Made by a program: the position numbers and the translations under genes
Notes under the pieces: model-generated
What the model was told of the DNA's origin: nothing
Seen by the model: only the letters and a program-made list of their open reading frames with translations
Database searches by the model: none
Part shown: positions 36,480-46,600 of the stretch, piece by piece
Layout: each line of letters begins with the position of its first letter
How positions within the stretch are numbered: the stretch's first letter is position 1
Origin: Phytohabitans rumicis
GTDB taxonomy: Bacteria; Actinomycetota; Actinomycetes; Mycobacteriales; Micromonosporaceae
DNA: 64,000 nt
Direction: 5' to 3'
Assembly (NCBI RefSeq): GCF_011764445.1
Contig: NZ_BLPG01000001.1
Coordinates: 7,891,001-7,955,000, forward strand

Positions 36480-36509
36480 AACGTAGAAAGGTAGACTTAA
36501 AACAGTCAA
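36480..36509 (-). promoter_or_regulatory. Promoter of the pectate lyase gene
   Basis: On the minus strand TTGACT (36509-36504) and TACGTT (36485-36480) are separated by 18 bases, a good sigma-70-type promoter. The region is clearly lower in GC than its surroundings. Confidence 0.6.
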
Positions 36510-36652
36510 TGGGTACCATTTGCAGCTTTGTTGCATTGATCCGGCGAAACGCAAATAGCCGACTCGTCGGTCGGCCGCAATGTGAGGGCTATTGTCGGCC
36601 TTTGGGGTGCTGCCCAAGACCCCCTCATTTGCAGGATTGACGCAGATCCTAC

Positions 36653-36666
36653 GGCAAGCGCTTTCC
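36653..36666. promoter_or_regulatory. Second LacI-type operator upstream of the pectate lyase promoter
   Basis: GGCAAGCGCTTTCC matches the operator at 36462-36475 in 12 of 14 positions and lies 191 bp upstream of it, beside the end of the next gene. Two sites at this spacing would allow looping by a tetrameric repressor. No LacI gene is in the window. Confidence 0.45.
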
Positions 36667-36681
36667 TGACACCACCGCGGT

Positions 36682-37788
36682 CTACAGCGAGCGGAGGTCG
36701 AGGGTGTGCCACGCGGCGTCGCCGTTGCCGGTCGACCACCACAGCACGCCACCCCGGTAGAGCACCTTGAGCGCGGCCTCGGCAACGGTGGCCAGCCGGC
36801 GTGCCGCCGCGTCGTACACGAAAAGGCGCTGGCCGCCGATCGCGGAGGCGAGCGTGCTGGATTCCCCGGCGAGCACCTCGAAGCGGTCCAGGACCGCCAC
36901 GTCGATGATGGCGGCGGTCGCGCCGTCGGCGGTCACCCGCCGGCGGTCGGAGCGGTCGGGCCGCATCAGGTAACTCCGGGCCTTGCCGTCGCCGCCCAGG
37001 GTGAGCGCGCGGCACCAACTCGGGCGGCAGGTGACCTGCTCGTCGCCGATGGGGTCGACCGTCACGACCCGCCCGGTGTCGAGATCGCGCAGCTGTGCCG
37101 GCCCGTTCCGCCCGTCGCCGGTGCTGACCAGCCACGGCCAGCTGGACAGTGCCCACCGGCCGGGCTCCGTGCGTACGTCGACCGTGCCGCCGCTGACCGG
37201 TGCGGAGCGCACCTCGGTGGCAGTCTCCCCGCCGGGCGCGGCGGCGGTCCAGTACAGCCGGCCCGACTCGATCGCCATGTCGTACTCGGAATTGTCGAAC
37301 AGCACGGCGCCGGCGTCGTCGGTGACCTTCTGAGGGGCGCCGGCGGACTCCACATCGGCGCGCCACAACGTGGTCCGCGCGGCGCCGCGATCGCTGATCG
37401 ACTCGGCCCACGCCAGCGTCGCGCCCGACCGGGCGAAGCCGGCGAACTGCGGGCCCACCCGCGTGGGCAGCCGGCGCAGTACGCGTACCGTGCCGTCGGC
37501 CGCCCGCAGCAGCAGGCGCAGCGACCGGCCGCCCGGATCGAGCGCGGTGCCGACAGACGCCCGTTCGTCGAGAAAGTAGGCCGGGCTGTAGGCGGCGCCG
37601 TCGGGCAGCGTGCCGGGCACGTCCCCGCGCCGGGCGTGCGGCCAGACCGAGTCGACGCCGGGCACCACCGGCCGGGCCGGCTGGCCACCGGTCGGCGTCA
37701 GGGCCAGCAGCGTGACGGCCGCGACGACGGCGGCGACCAGCGCGAACAGGCGGGCCCGCGCCGACTTGACCGATTGGTGCGCCGTCAC
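36682..37788 (-). CDS. Membrane-anchored protein with a predicted beta-propeller, function unknown
   Basis: 368 residues, GTG start 37788 without a clear ribosome binding site. A single N-terminal membrane helix (LFALVAAVVAAVTLLALTP) is followed by an extracellular domain of repeated short strands: GRSLRLLLRAADGTVRVLRRL, LWRADVESAGAPQKVT, RLYWTAAAPGG. These resemble TolB-like propeller blades. Two cysteines (VTCRPSWCRAL) could pair. No family is recognised. Confidence 0.6.
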   Translation of the reverse strand: MTAHQSVKSARARLFALVAAVVAAVTLLALTPTGGQPARPVVPGVDSVWPHARRGDVPGTLPDGAAYSPAYFLDERASVGTALDPGGRSLRLLLRAADGTVRVLRRLPTRVGPQFAGFARSGATLAWAESISDRGAARTTLWRADVESAGAPQKVTDDAGAVLFDNSEYDMAIESGRLYWTAAAPGGETATEVRSAPVSGGTVDVRTEPGRWALSSWPWLVSTGDGRNGPAQLRDLDTGRVVTVDPIGDEQVTCRPSWCRALTLGGDGKARSYLMRPDRSDRRRVTADGATAAIIDVAVLDRFEVLAGESSTLASAIGGQRLFVYDAAARRLATVAEAALKVLYRGGVLWWSTGNGDAAWHTLDLRSL

Positions 37789-37847
37789 GCAGGCAACCGT
37801 AGCGACAGGCGCAGAGGGCTACCGTGCGGTGGACTACCGTGAGGGAC

Positions 37848-38144
37848 ATGGCGGTTGTGAAGATCAACGCGATCGAGGTCCCCGAGGGCGCTGGCCCGGA
37901 GCTGGAGCGGCGGTTCGCCGCCCGGTTGCACGCGGTGGAGCACCAGCCGGGGTTCGTCAGCTTCGAGTTGCTGCGCCCGGTCTCGGGCGAGAGCCGCTAC
38001 TTCGTCTACACCAAGTGGGAGAGCGAGGAAGCGTTCCAGGCGTGGTCCAACGGCCCGGCCAAGGAGGCGCATGGTGGCGCCCGGGGCAAGCCGGTCGCGT
38101 CCGGCGCCAGCCTGCTGGAGTTCGAGGTCGTCCAGGACGCCTGA
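37848..38144 (+). CDS. Antibiotic biosynthesis monooxygenase (ABM) domain protein, heme-degrading type
   Basis: 98 residues from ATG 37848. The dimeric ferredoxin-like pattern VKINAIEVPEGAGPELERRFAARL, PGFVSFELLRPVSGESRYFVYTKWESEEAFQAW is intact. The asparagine near the start, the tryptophan of TKWES and the histidine of KEAHGG match the N/W/H triad of IsdG/MhuD-type heme-degrading enzymes, so heme turnover is plausible but not proven. Its stop is five bases from the convergent Hsp70-like gene. Confidence 0.75.
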   Translation: MAVVKINAIEVPEGAGPELERRFAARLHAVEHQPGFVSFELLRPVSGESRYFVYTKWESEEAFQAWSNGPAKEAHGGARGKPVASGASLLEFEVVQDA

Positions 38145-38149
38145 CGCGG

Positions 38150-39880
38150 TCACGCGCCGGCGCGGAAGAGTGCGCCGGTGCGCGCTTTCTCCCCGGCGCG
38201 GGAGCCGATGCAGTGGACCACCGTGTACTCGCCGAGCTGAACCGGCAGCGCCCGCCACTCCCAGGTGCCCGTCGTCGCCGGGTCGCGGCGCCGGGCCAGG
38301 AGCACGGAGGTGGCGCAGAGCCGCCTGATGTCGGCGCGTTCCTGCAGTTCGAAGAAGGCGACGCCGATCGCCTCCTCCGGCAGGTAGCCCGCCACGAACG
38401 TCTCCGAGTAGTGCGGCTTGGCGCAGTCGATCTTCTTGGCCGTGGCGGTGCCCGCGATGATGACCGGCCCGCCCCAGCAGGTGGCGGTCGTCGGGCAGAG
38501 GCGGTCGTCGGCGCATGAGACAAAACCGGCCGGCAGACCCGGGCCGGGCGTGGTCGGTGCGGCGCCGGCACTGGCGGTTCCAGTCGGGCCCTGCCACGCG
38601 CCGGAACCGGTGTCGTCGGGTGACTGCTGGCTGACGTACCACCAGATCGGTGCGACGGCCAGCAGCGTTACGGCGGCGAGTAGGCCAGCGGCGATGCGTC
38701 CTCGACGGGACCTCGTGGCGGCGCCGGCGGGCGGAGCCACGCCGATGTCCCGGGTGGTCACCGGCCATTCCGGGGACGGGCCGGGCGGCGGTGTCGGGAC
38801 GGCCGCGGCCCGCAGCGCGCCAAACGCGACCGGCAGCTCGGGCTGCTCGGGTACGGCCGGTGCCACGCCGAGCCGCGCGTGCAGCTTGCTCGCGACCAGC
38901 GGCATCCGGCTGGCGCCGCCGACCAGGAAGATGCCGGCGAGCTGGTCCGGCCCGATCCGGGAGTCGCGCAGCAGCCGCCGGGTCTCGTCGACCGCCCGGT
39001 CGACGAGCGGCCCGGCGACGCGGTCCAACTCCTCGCGGGTCAGGTGCAGGGCGCCGACGTCGCCGGGCAGCGGCACCGGCGCCGAGGTGGTGCGCGAAAG
39101 CATCTCCTTCGCGGCGCGTACCTCGGCCCAGAACGCCCGGCGGTCCCGCAGCGCGGCGGCGTCGGTCGGGTTGGCGAGCCGCTGCCACAGCGCCGGGTCG
39201 CGCACGCCGAGCAGCTGGCCGAGCTGCCCGACGAGGGCCGCGTCCACGTCGAGCCCGCCAAGGTTGTCCAGGCCGCCGGTGGCGAGCACGCGCAGGCCGT
39301 CGGGCTCGCGGCGCATCGCCGCCACGTCCAGGGTGCCGCCGCCGAAGTCGAACACCACGAGCGCCTGCCCGACGGCGACGTCGAGGATGTCCAGGCAGTA
39401 CGTGCCGGCCGCGACCGGCTCGTCCACGAGCGCCTCCACCCGGATCCCCGCCTGCTGGGCGCCGTGCAGGAGCACGGCACGGCGGCGGCGCCCCCAGTCG
39501 GCCGGGCAGGTCAGGATCGCCGGGGCGGACGGACCGGCACCGGCCTCGGCCGCGGCGCGGGCGACCCGGCCCAGGACGGCTCCGATCAGCGCCGCCGGCG
39601 CGAACTCGTGGTGGCCGAGCAGCACCACGTCCTGGTCGACGGTGCGCTTGGGATGGGGATCGAAGCCACCCGGATCCACCTGCGCGAGGCGCTCGGCGTC
39701 ACGGCCGGTGTGCAGCTCACCACCCGGCGCGGCGTAAACGCACGACGGCAGCAGCGGCGAGCCGTCGAACAGCAGCGACCTCGGCTGCTGACCATCGCGG
39801 CGCACCACGGCGACCGTGTGTGAGGTGCCGAAATCGATCGCCAGCCGGACCGGTGCGTTTGATACCCGTTCGTCGGCCAC
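38150..39880 (-). CDS. Membrane-bound Hsp70-like protein
   Basis: 576 residues from GTG 39880. Residues 10-360 are an Hsp70/actin ATPase: LAIDFGTSHTVAVV (phosphate 1), ALVVFDFGGGTLDVA (phosphate 2), GIFLVGGASRMPLV (adenosine). Instead of a substrate-binding domain there is a proline-rich linker, a membrane helix at about 393-413 (IAAGLLAAVTLLAVAPIWWYV), and an extracellular domain with several cysteines (FVSCADDRLCPTTATCWGG). Proteins of this layout occur in actinomycetes; the role is unknown, perhaps coupling ATP binding inside to a sensor outside. Confidence 0.8.
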   Translation of the reverse strand: MADERVSNAPVRLAIDFGTSHTVAVVRRDGQQPRSLLFDGSPLLPSCVYAAPGGELHTGRDAERLAQVDPGGFDPHPKRTVDQDVVLLGHHEFAPAALIGAVLGRVARAAAEAGAGPSAPAILTCPADWGRRRRAVLLHGAQQAGIRVEALVDEPVAAGTYCLDILDVAVGQALVVFDFGGGTLDVAAMRREPDGLRVLATGGLDNLGGLDVDAALVGQLGQLLGVRDPALWQRLANPTDAAALRDRRAFWAEVRAAKEMLSRTTSAPVPLPGDVGALHLTREELDRVAGPLVDRAVDETRRLLRDSRIGPDQLAGIFLVGGASRMPLVASKLHARLGVAPAVPEQPELPVAFGALRAAAVPTPPPGPSPEWPVTTRDIGVAPPAGAATRSRRGRIAAGLLAAVTLLAVAPIWWYVSQQSPDDTGSGAWQGPTGTASAGAAPTTPGPGLPAGFVSCADDRLCPTTATCWGGPVIIAGTATAKKIDCAKPHYSETFVAGYLPEEAIGVAFFELQERADIRRLCATSVLLARRRDPATTGTWEWRALPVQLGEYTVVHCIGSRAGEKARTGALFRAGA

Positions 39881-40440
39881 GCGGCAATCTACCGCGTCGC
39901 CCAAGCTTGCGCGGACCACGCCCGGCGGCGACGTTACGGTTGACGGCGGGTCCGGTGCGTCGTAACGATTCTCGGGCAGATTTGCCCCGGACCGCGCCAC
40001 CTGCGGACCGCATGCTCCCGCGGGCACCGCGCAGGTCGGCGGCTCGCTGGCGCTCGCCGAAACCCCCGACCAGCGCTGCCAGCCCCGCGGCACAAGACCC
40101 AGGGACAACGGCCGAGCGCCGCCCGGGAGATGGTGGTGTGCGTCGCGGTCTTTGCTCTGCTTCCGTTCTAGAGACTAGTTTTAGGCCCTATACCTGGGAG
40201 GCATATTTATGACTGTGAGGTATGGGGCCCAGAAACCAGCCTGCCCTGTGACGGTGTCACGGGCTGTGGGGTCCATCTATTAGATCTTTCCGTGGTCCAC
40301 ACCCCATCGCCGCGCAGGCATCACCCGTCGGGGATGGTTGTGGACCGCGTAGGGTGCGGCCGCGGGAGCGACGGCCTGGACCGCGACGAGCGCCGCGGCA
40401 GCTCAGAACTCGATCCTGATTCTGAACCTGACCCGAAAGG
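39881..40440. other. 560-base stretch without a confident gene
   Basis: It lies upstream of the Hsp70-like gene and downstream of the hydrolase at 40441. Bases 40140-40290 are lower in GC than the surroundings. They contain a short open frame, 40209-40283, which would encode 24 residues (MTVRYGAQKPACPV, then TVSRAVGSIY) behind GGGAGG at a normal distance, and a small hairpin, GTGAC/GTCAC, at 40248-40260. I see no tRNA or other RNA gene. The rest shows nothing recognisable. Confidence 0.3.
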
Positions 40441-41313
40441 TCAATAGAGCCCGCTACCGCAGTACGGCAGGTCGGCGATCTGCTGGTTGCCGAAGTAGCG
40501 GATCATCAGGTCGACGAACTCGTCGGCGCGTTGCAGCGGGAGCAGGTGGTCGGCGTGCCGGATGGTGGTGAACCGCGCGTCGGGGCAGTCGTCGGCGGTG
40601 GCGCGGCACATGGCCGGGGTGCTCAGGGTGTCGTGCTCGCCGGTGACGACCAGGACCGGGCAGGTCGGCGGGGAGCCGATGTCGGCGGCGGTGCAGGCGA
40701 GCACCCGTTCGGTGTTCGTCACGTACTTGTCGACCTGGTCCGGGGTCAAGGTCCGCAGTTGGCGTTCGAGCAGGCGGGCGACCGCCAGCCGCCGGTGGAT
40801 CAGGGTCGTGGGGTCGGCGCAGAGAAACAGGGCGATGGTGCTGCGGACGAACGCGTCGCGGTCGCCGCCGCGCAGCAGGTCGATGCTGGCGCGGGCACGG
40901 GTCCGGGTCGTCTCGGGGATGCGCAGGGCGGTCCCGCACAGCAGGAGGCGGCGTACGAGGGTCGGGTGCCGCTGGGCCAGCCGGTACGCGACGGTGCCGC
41001 CGTAGGAGCCGCCCATGACGTTCAGCGGGGGCAGGCCGACCTCGACGGCCATGTGGTGCACGGCGTCGGCGAGGAACTCCAGGCCGTAGCTGGCCGGTAG
41101 GGGATCGGCGCAGCCCGTTCCCGGCAGGTCCACGGTGACGACCGTCGCCAGCGGGGCGAGGCGGGCCTCGTGCCGTGCCCAGGAATGCCGGTCCTGGAAG
41201 GCGCCGCCGAGCAGGAGCACGGGGGCCAGGGTCGGCTCGGGCTGTTCGGCGACGCGGCAGTGGTACTTGTAACCGCCGAAGCTGAGGATGACGTCATGTT
41301 CCACGACAGCCAA
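40441..41313 (-). CDS. Alpha/beta hydrolase
   Basis: 290 residues if translated from TTG 41313; GTG 41304 is equally possible and no ribosome binding site decides. PVLLLGGAFQDRHSW gives the oxyanion region, VMGGSYGGTVAYRLA the nucleophile elbow, VLVVTGEHDTLS the acid and IRHADHLLPLQRADEF the histidine. The histidine and cap region are as in esterases or C-C hydrolases of this family. Its start is 18 bases from the MarR gene's end, same strand, so the two could be one transcript. Confidence 0.8.
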   Translation of the reverse strand: MAVVEHDVILSFGGYKYHCRVAEQPEPTLAPVLLLGGAFQDRHSWARHEARLAPLATVVTVDLPGTGCADPLPASYGLEFLADAVHHMAVEVGLPPLNVMGGSYGGTVAYRLAQRHPTLVRRLLLCGTALRIPETTRTRARASIDLLRGGDRDAFVRSTIALFLCADPTTLIHRRLAVARLLERQLRTLTPDQVDKYVTNTERVLACTAADIGSPPTCPVLVVTGEHDTLSTPAMCRATADDCPDARFTTIRHADHLLPLQRADEFVDLMIRYFGNQQIADLPYCGSGLY

Positions 41314-41331
41314 GATACGGCATATGCCCGT

Positions 41332-41865
41332 TTAGTCCGCGAAACCGTCCTGATCACGGGGTGGGTTGGGGGCCTCGAAGTGGGACAGCCAGGTGGCGAG
41401 CAATGACTCCAGCTGGCTGGCCTGCTCCGGGGTCAGGTGGTCGAGCAGGCGCCGCTCGTTGCGCATGTGATCGGTGAACGCCTGGTCGATCAGCTCCCGG
41501 CCGGCGGTGGTGAGCGCGACGACCCGTCCGCGACCGTCGGTGGTGCTGGGGCGGCGGGTGACGAGCCCGTCGCGTTCGAGGCGGTCGATGCGCTTGGTCA
41601 TGGCTCCGGTGGTGACCATGGTGAACGCGGCGAGCTCGCCGGGGGCGCGCTCGAACGGGGCGCCGGCGCGGCGGAGCGTGGCGAGGACGTCGAACTCGCC
41701 CTCGCCGAGCCCGTACCGCCGGTACACGAGGTGCAGCTCCTCGGTGAGGTGGCCGGCGAGCCGGTGCAGCCGGCCGATCACCCCTTGCGGGCGCACGTCG
41801 AGGTCCGGTCGCTCGCGGCCCCAAGCCTGCTGGATGCGGGCGACGTGGTCGTCGTACTCGGTCAC
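41332..41865 (-). CDS. MarR-family transcriptional regulator
   Basis: 177 residues from GTG 41865. The winged helix is at about 55-135: GLGEGEFDVLATLRRAG, FTMVTTGAMTKRIDRLERDGLVTRRP and DGRGRVVALTTAGREL. It is divergent from an EamA-family transporter, and the 28-bp palindrome between them is the obvious operator, so it probably represses both genes. A TATATT box on its strand lies only six to seven bases before the GTG, suggesting a leaderless message. Confidence 0.87.
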   Translation of the reverse strand: MTEYDDHVARIQQAWGRERPDLDVRPQGVIGRLHRLAGHLTEELHLVYRRYGLGEGEFDVLATLRRAGAPFERAPGELAAFTMVTTGAMTKRIDRLERDGLVTRRPSTTDGRGRVVALTTAGRELIDQAFTDHMRNERRLLDHLTPEQASQLESLLATWLSHFEAPNPPRDQDGFAD

Positions 41866-41870
41866 GATTT

Positions 41871-41898
41871 CAATATACCTTCCTCGGAAGGTATATTG
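41871..41898. promoter_or_regulatory. Perfect 28-bp palindromic operator between the MarR and EamA genes
   Basis: The half site CAATATACCTTCC is repeated exactly in reverse, with only TC between. Each half contains TATATT, so the operator covers the -10 boxes of both divergent promoters (41892-41897 for the EamA gene, 41872-41877 for the MarR gene). Bound repressor would block both. Confidence 0.85.
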
Positions 41899-41904
41899 GC
41901 TTCC

Positions 41905-42864
41905 ATGGAAGGTAATTTTCGATGGGTGGCCGTCACCGCGATCGCGCCGGTGGCGTGGGGTGCCACCTACTTCGTCACCCATCGGTTCCTGCCGGCCGAC
42001 TACCCGCTGTACGGCGCGGTCATCCGGGCGCTGCCCGCGGGCCTGCTGCTCCTTCTCGTACGCCGGCGGCTGCCCCACGGGTCGTGGTGGTGGAGATCGC
42101 TGGTCCTGGGCACCCTGAACATGGGGGCGTTCTTCGCCCTGGTCTACCTGGCGGCGCAGACGCTGCCGACGAGCGTCGCCTCGACCGTGATGGCGACCTC
42201 GCCGGTGGCGATGATGCTGCTCGCCTGGGCGGCACTGTCCGAACGCCCGCGGGCCACGCACCTGGCCGGCGCGGCGGTCGGGATCGGCGGCGTATGCCTG
42301 ATGCTGCTCGACGGCTCGGGCGGCATCGAGGTCGCGGGCGTCCTCGCCTCGATCGCCGCCATGGTGATGTCCTCGTTCGGCTACGTGCTGGCCAAGAGGT
42401 GGAGCGCCGGAGTCGACGTGTTCTCGCTGACCGCGTGGCAGCTCATCGCCGGGGGAGCGGTCCTGGTGCCCGTCGCCCTCGCGGTGGAGGGCGCACCGCC
42501 CACATTGGACGGACCCGCGATCGTGGGCTTCGGGTACGTCACCGTCGTGGCGACCGCGCTCGCGTTCGCGGTGTGGTTCACCGGGCTGCGGCACCTGAGC
42601 GCGGCGACGGTGGGCCTGGTCGGGCTGCTGAACCCGGTGACCGGCGTCCTGCTCGGCACCGCGATCGCCGGTGAGGCGCTCGCCGTACGCCAGGTCTGCG
42701 GGGTGGCACTCGTGTTCGCCGGTGTCCTGCTCGGGCAGGCCAGCGGCCTTCAGAGCACGATCTTGGAACGGCTCGTCCGGAGCCGGCGGGCCGACGGCAT
42801 GTGCGAGGTGAACATCCACGACCGGGCGTCGCACGACCTGCACGCGTGTGCCGATCCGACCTGA
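41905..42864 (+). CDS. EamA/DMT-family membrane transporter
   Basis: 319 residues from ATG 41905, seven bases after the TATATT box, so probably leaderless. Ten hydrophobic helices in two EamA halves: AIAPVAWGATYFVTHRFLP and SLVLGTLNMGAFFALVYLA in the first, MVMSSFGYVLAKRWSAGVD and GLVGLLNPVTGVLLG in the second. Such proteins export amino acids or drugs. The ~35-residue tail is hydrophilic and overlaps the convergent zinc-ribbon gene by 115 bases. Confidence 0.87.
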   Translation: MEGNFRWVAVTAIAPVAWGATYFVTHRFLPADYPLYGAVIRALPAGLLLLLVRRRLPHGSWWWRSLVLGTLNMGAFFALVYLAAQTLPTSVASTVMATSPVAMMLLAWAALSERPRATHLAGAAVGIGGVCLMLLDGSGGIEVAGVLASIAAMVMSSFGYVLAKRWSAGVDVFSLTAWQLIAGGAVLVPVALAVEGAPPTLDGPAIVGFGYVTVVATALAFAVWFTGLRHLSAATVGLVGLLNPVTGVLLGTAIAGEALAVRQVCGVALVFAGVLLGQASGLQSTILERLVRSRRADGMCEVNIHDRASHDLHACADPT

Positions 42865-43205
42865 GTACGGTGCCCGCGCGCGTCGACCTGCTGCAGGCGG
42901 TGCCGTTCGTTGAGCAGGTGGCCGCAGCGCCGGCACACGCCGAGCTCGACCTGCGTCGTGGTGTACGCGTAGTGCTGCTCGGCGTACCGCACCTGCTCGG
43001 CGGTGACGTCCTTGACCTTCAGCGGCGGGTTGCGGGGCGTGCTGCCGAGGATGCCGCCGAGCGCCGAGTGGGACACCGCGTCGGCGCCGCCGGCCAGGGG
43101 GTGGAAGACGCTCCGTACGCGGGCGAAGGCGTCACCCGAGTGGGTGAGCAGCCACTGGTCGTCGGCCTCGACCCGCCAGGGCTCCCAGTCACCGAAGGAC
43201 GGCAC
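42750..43205 (-). CDS. Small protein with a C-terminal zinc ribbon, function unknown
   Basis: 151 residues, GTG 43205 with GAGGAGG six bases upstream. GVCRRCGHLL and HACRSCDARSW supply two CxxC pairs for one zinc site, followed by a basic tail. The N-terminal part (FGDWEPWRVEADDQWLLTHSGDAFARV) is of unknown fold. The long tail-to-tail overlap with the EamA gene is unusual; both frames look genuine because each has family-like sequence up to its end. Confidence 0.6.
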   Translation of the reverse strand: MPSFGDWEPWRVEADDQWLLTHSGDAFARVRSVFHPLAGGADAVSHSALGGILGSTPRNPPLKVKDVTAEQVRYAEQHYAYTTTQVELGVCRRCGHLLNERHRLQQVDARGHRTQVGSAHACRSCDARSWMFTSHMPSARRLRTSRSKIVL

Positions 43206-43315
43206 GACGCACCTCCTCGTCCCATCCTGGCACGCGCGTCCCGGGTCGGTAACCGGACAGTAGGTCCACGAGGCTCGATCTGTCGCAGGCGGGTCGTGCG
43301 AGGGACAATCTGCCC

Positions 43316-43751
43316 ATGGTCGATCCCCAGTTCACCGTCATGATCGTCGGCAATGATGACCACACCGTGGAGGAGTTGGAGGAAGCGACCCGCCAGCTAC
43401 GGGACGAGCTGGCCGAGGTCGACGACGTCGAACTGGCCGGCGTGCCCGGTGACCCGCCGGAAGACGGCACCCGCGGCACCCTGACGGAGCTGGCCGCGGT
43501 GATCATGGTGACCTACTACAGCGTCAAGACCGTGGTCGGCGGCGGCCGCGAGCTGAAGCACCTGGAGCGAAGGGTCAGGACCGTGGTGATGCCGCACCTG
43601 GCCGGCATCCTGCGCGAGTGGACCCAGCGCCACAAGGACAAGCGGGCGATCATCAAGCGGCCCGACGGCACCGAGTTCGACCTGACCAACCTCTCCGAAG
43701 AGGAGATCCGCTCCATCCTCGGCCACGGCGGGGAGCAGCGGCGTACGAAGA

Positions 43752-43759
<8 letters not shown>
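43316..43759 (+). CDS. EACC1-like effector-associated component
   Basis: 147 residues. An N-terminal beta-alpha region (FTVMIVGNDDHTVEELEEATRQL), a DGTRGTLTELAAVIMVTYYSVK helix and a C-terminal strand-turn-strand IIKRPDGTEFDLTNLSEEEIRSIL fit the small proteins named effector-associated constant component 1. These sit next to caspase- or trypsin-like effectors in actinobacterial conflict systems. Its last eight bases overlap the start of the caspase gene, so the two are co-translated. The family call rests on pattern and context, not on a search. Confidence 0.6.
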
Positions 43760-46439
<2,680 letters not shown>

Positions 46440-46469
46440 CCTGTCCCTCCCTCCCCGCGTCCCCTCCCC

Positions 46470-46552
46470 GTCGATCAAGGGCAAACGGCCGTGCTTTGAT
46501 CTCCTTTCCACGACCATTTGCCCTTGATCGACGCGAAAGTCCTTGATCGACG
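46470..46552. repeat. Large imperfect palindrome with an extra direct repeat (REP-like)
   Basis: GTCGATCAAGGGCAAA (46470-46485) pairs perfectly with 46517-46532, and the stem continues with mismatches through GGCCGTG/CACGACC to a ~15-base loop. CCTTGATCGACG recurs at 46541-46552. It sits between convergent genes and may terminate transcription from both sides. The low-complexity C/T run just before it (46400-46470) encodes the caspase protein's last residues. Confidence 0.65.
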
Positions 46553-46600
46553 AGGCCGGCCGCGCCTATCCGACCACGCCCTGCTCGACGCGCTGGCGCG

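Noticed and set aside
39881-40440. tRNA or structured RNA in the gene-free gap
   Set aside because: No T-loop, anticodon stem or CCA-like end could be found; the only clear structure is one 5-bp hairpin.
46470-46552. CRISPR-like or attachment-site interpretation of the palindromic repeat
   Set aside because: Only three short arm copies, no regular spacers, no integrase or cas gene nearby.
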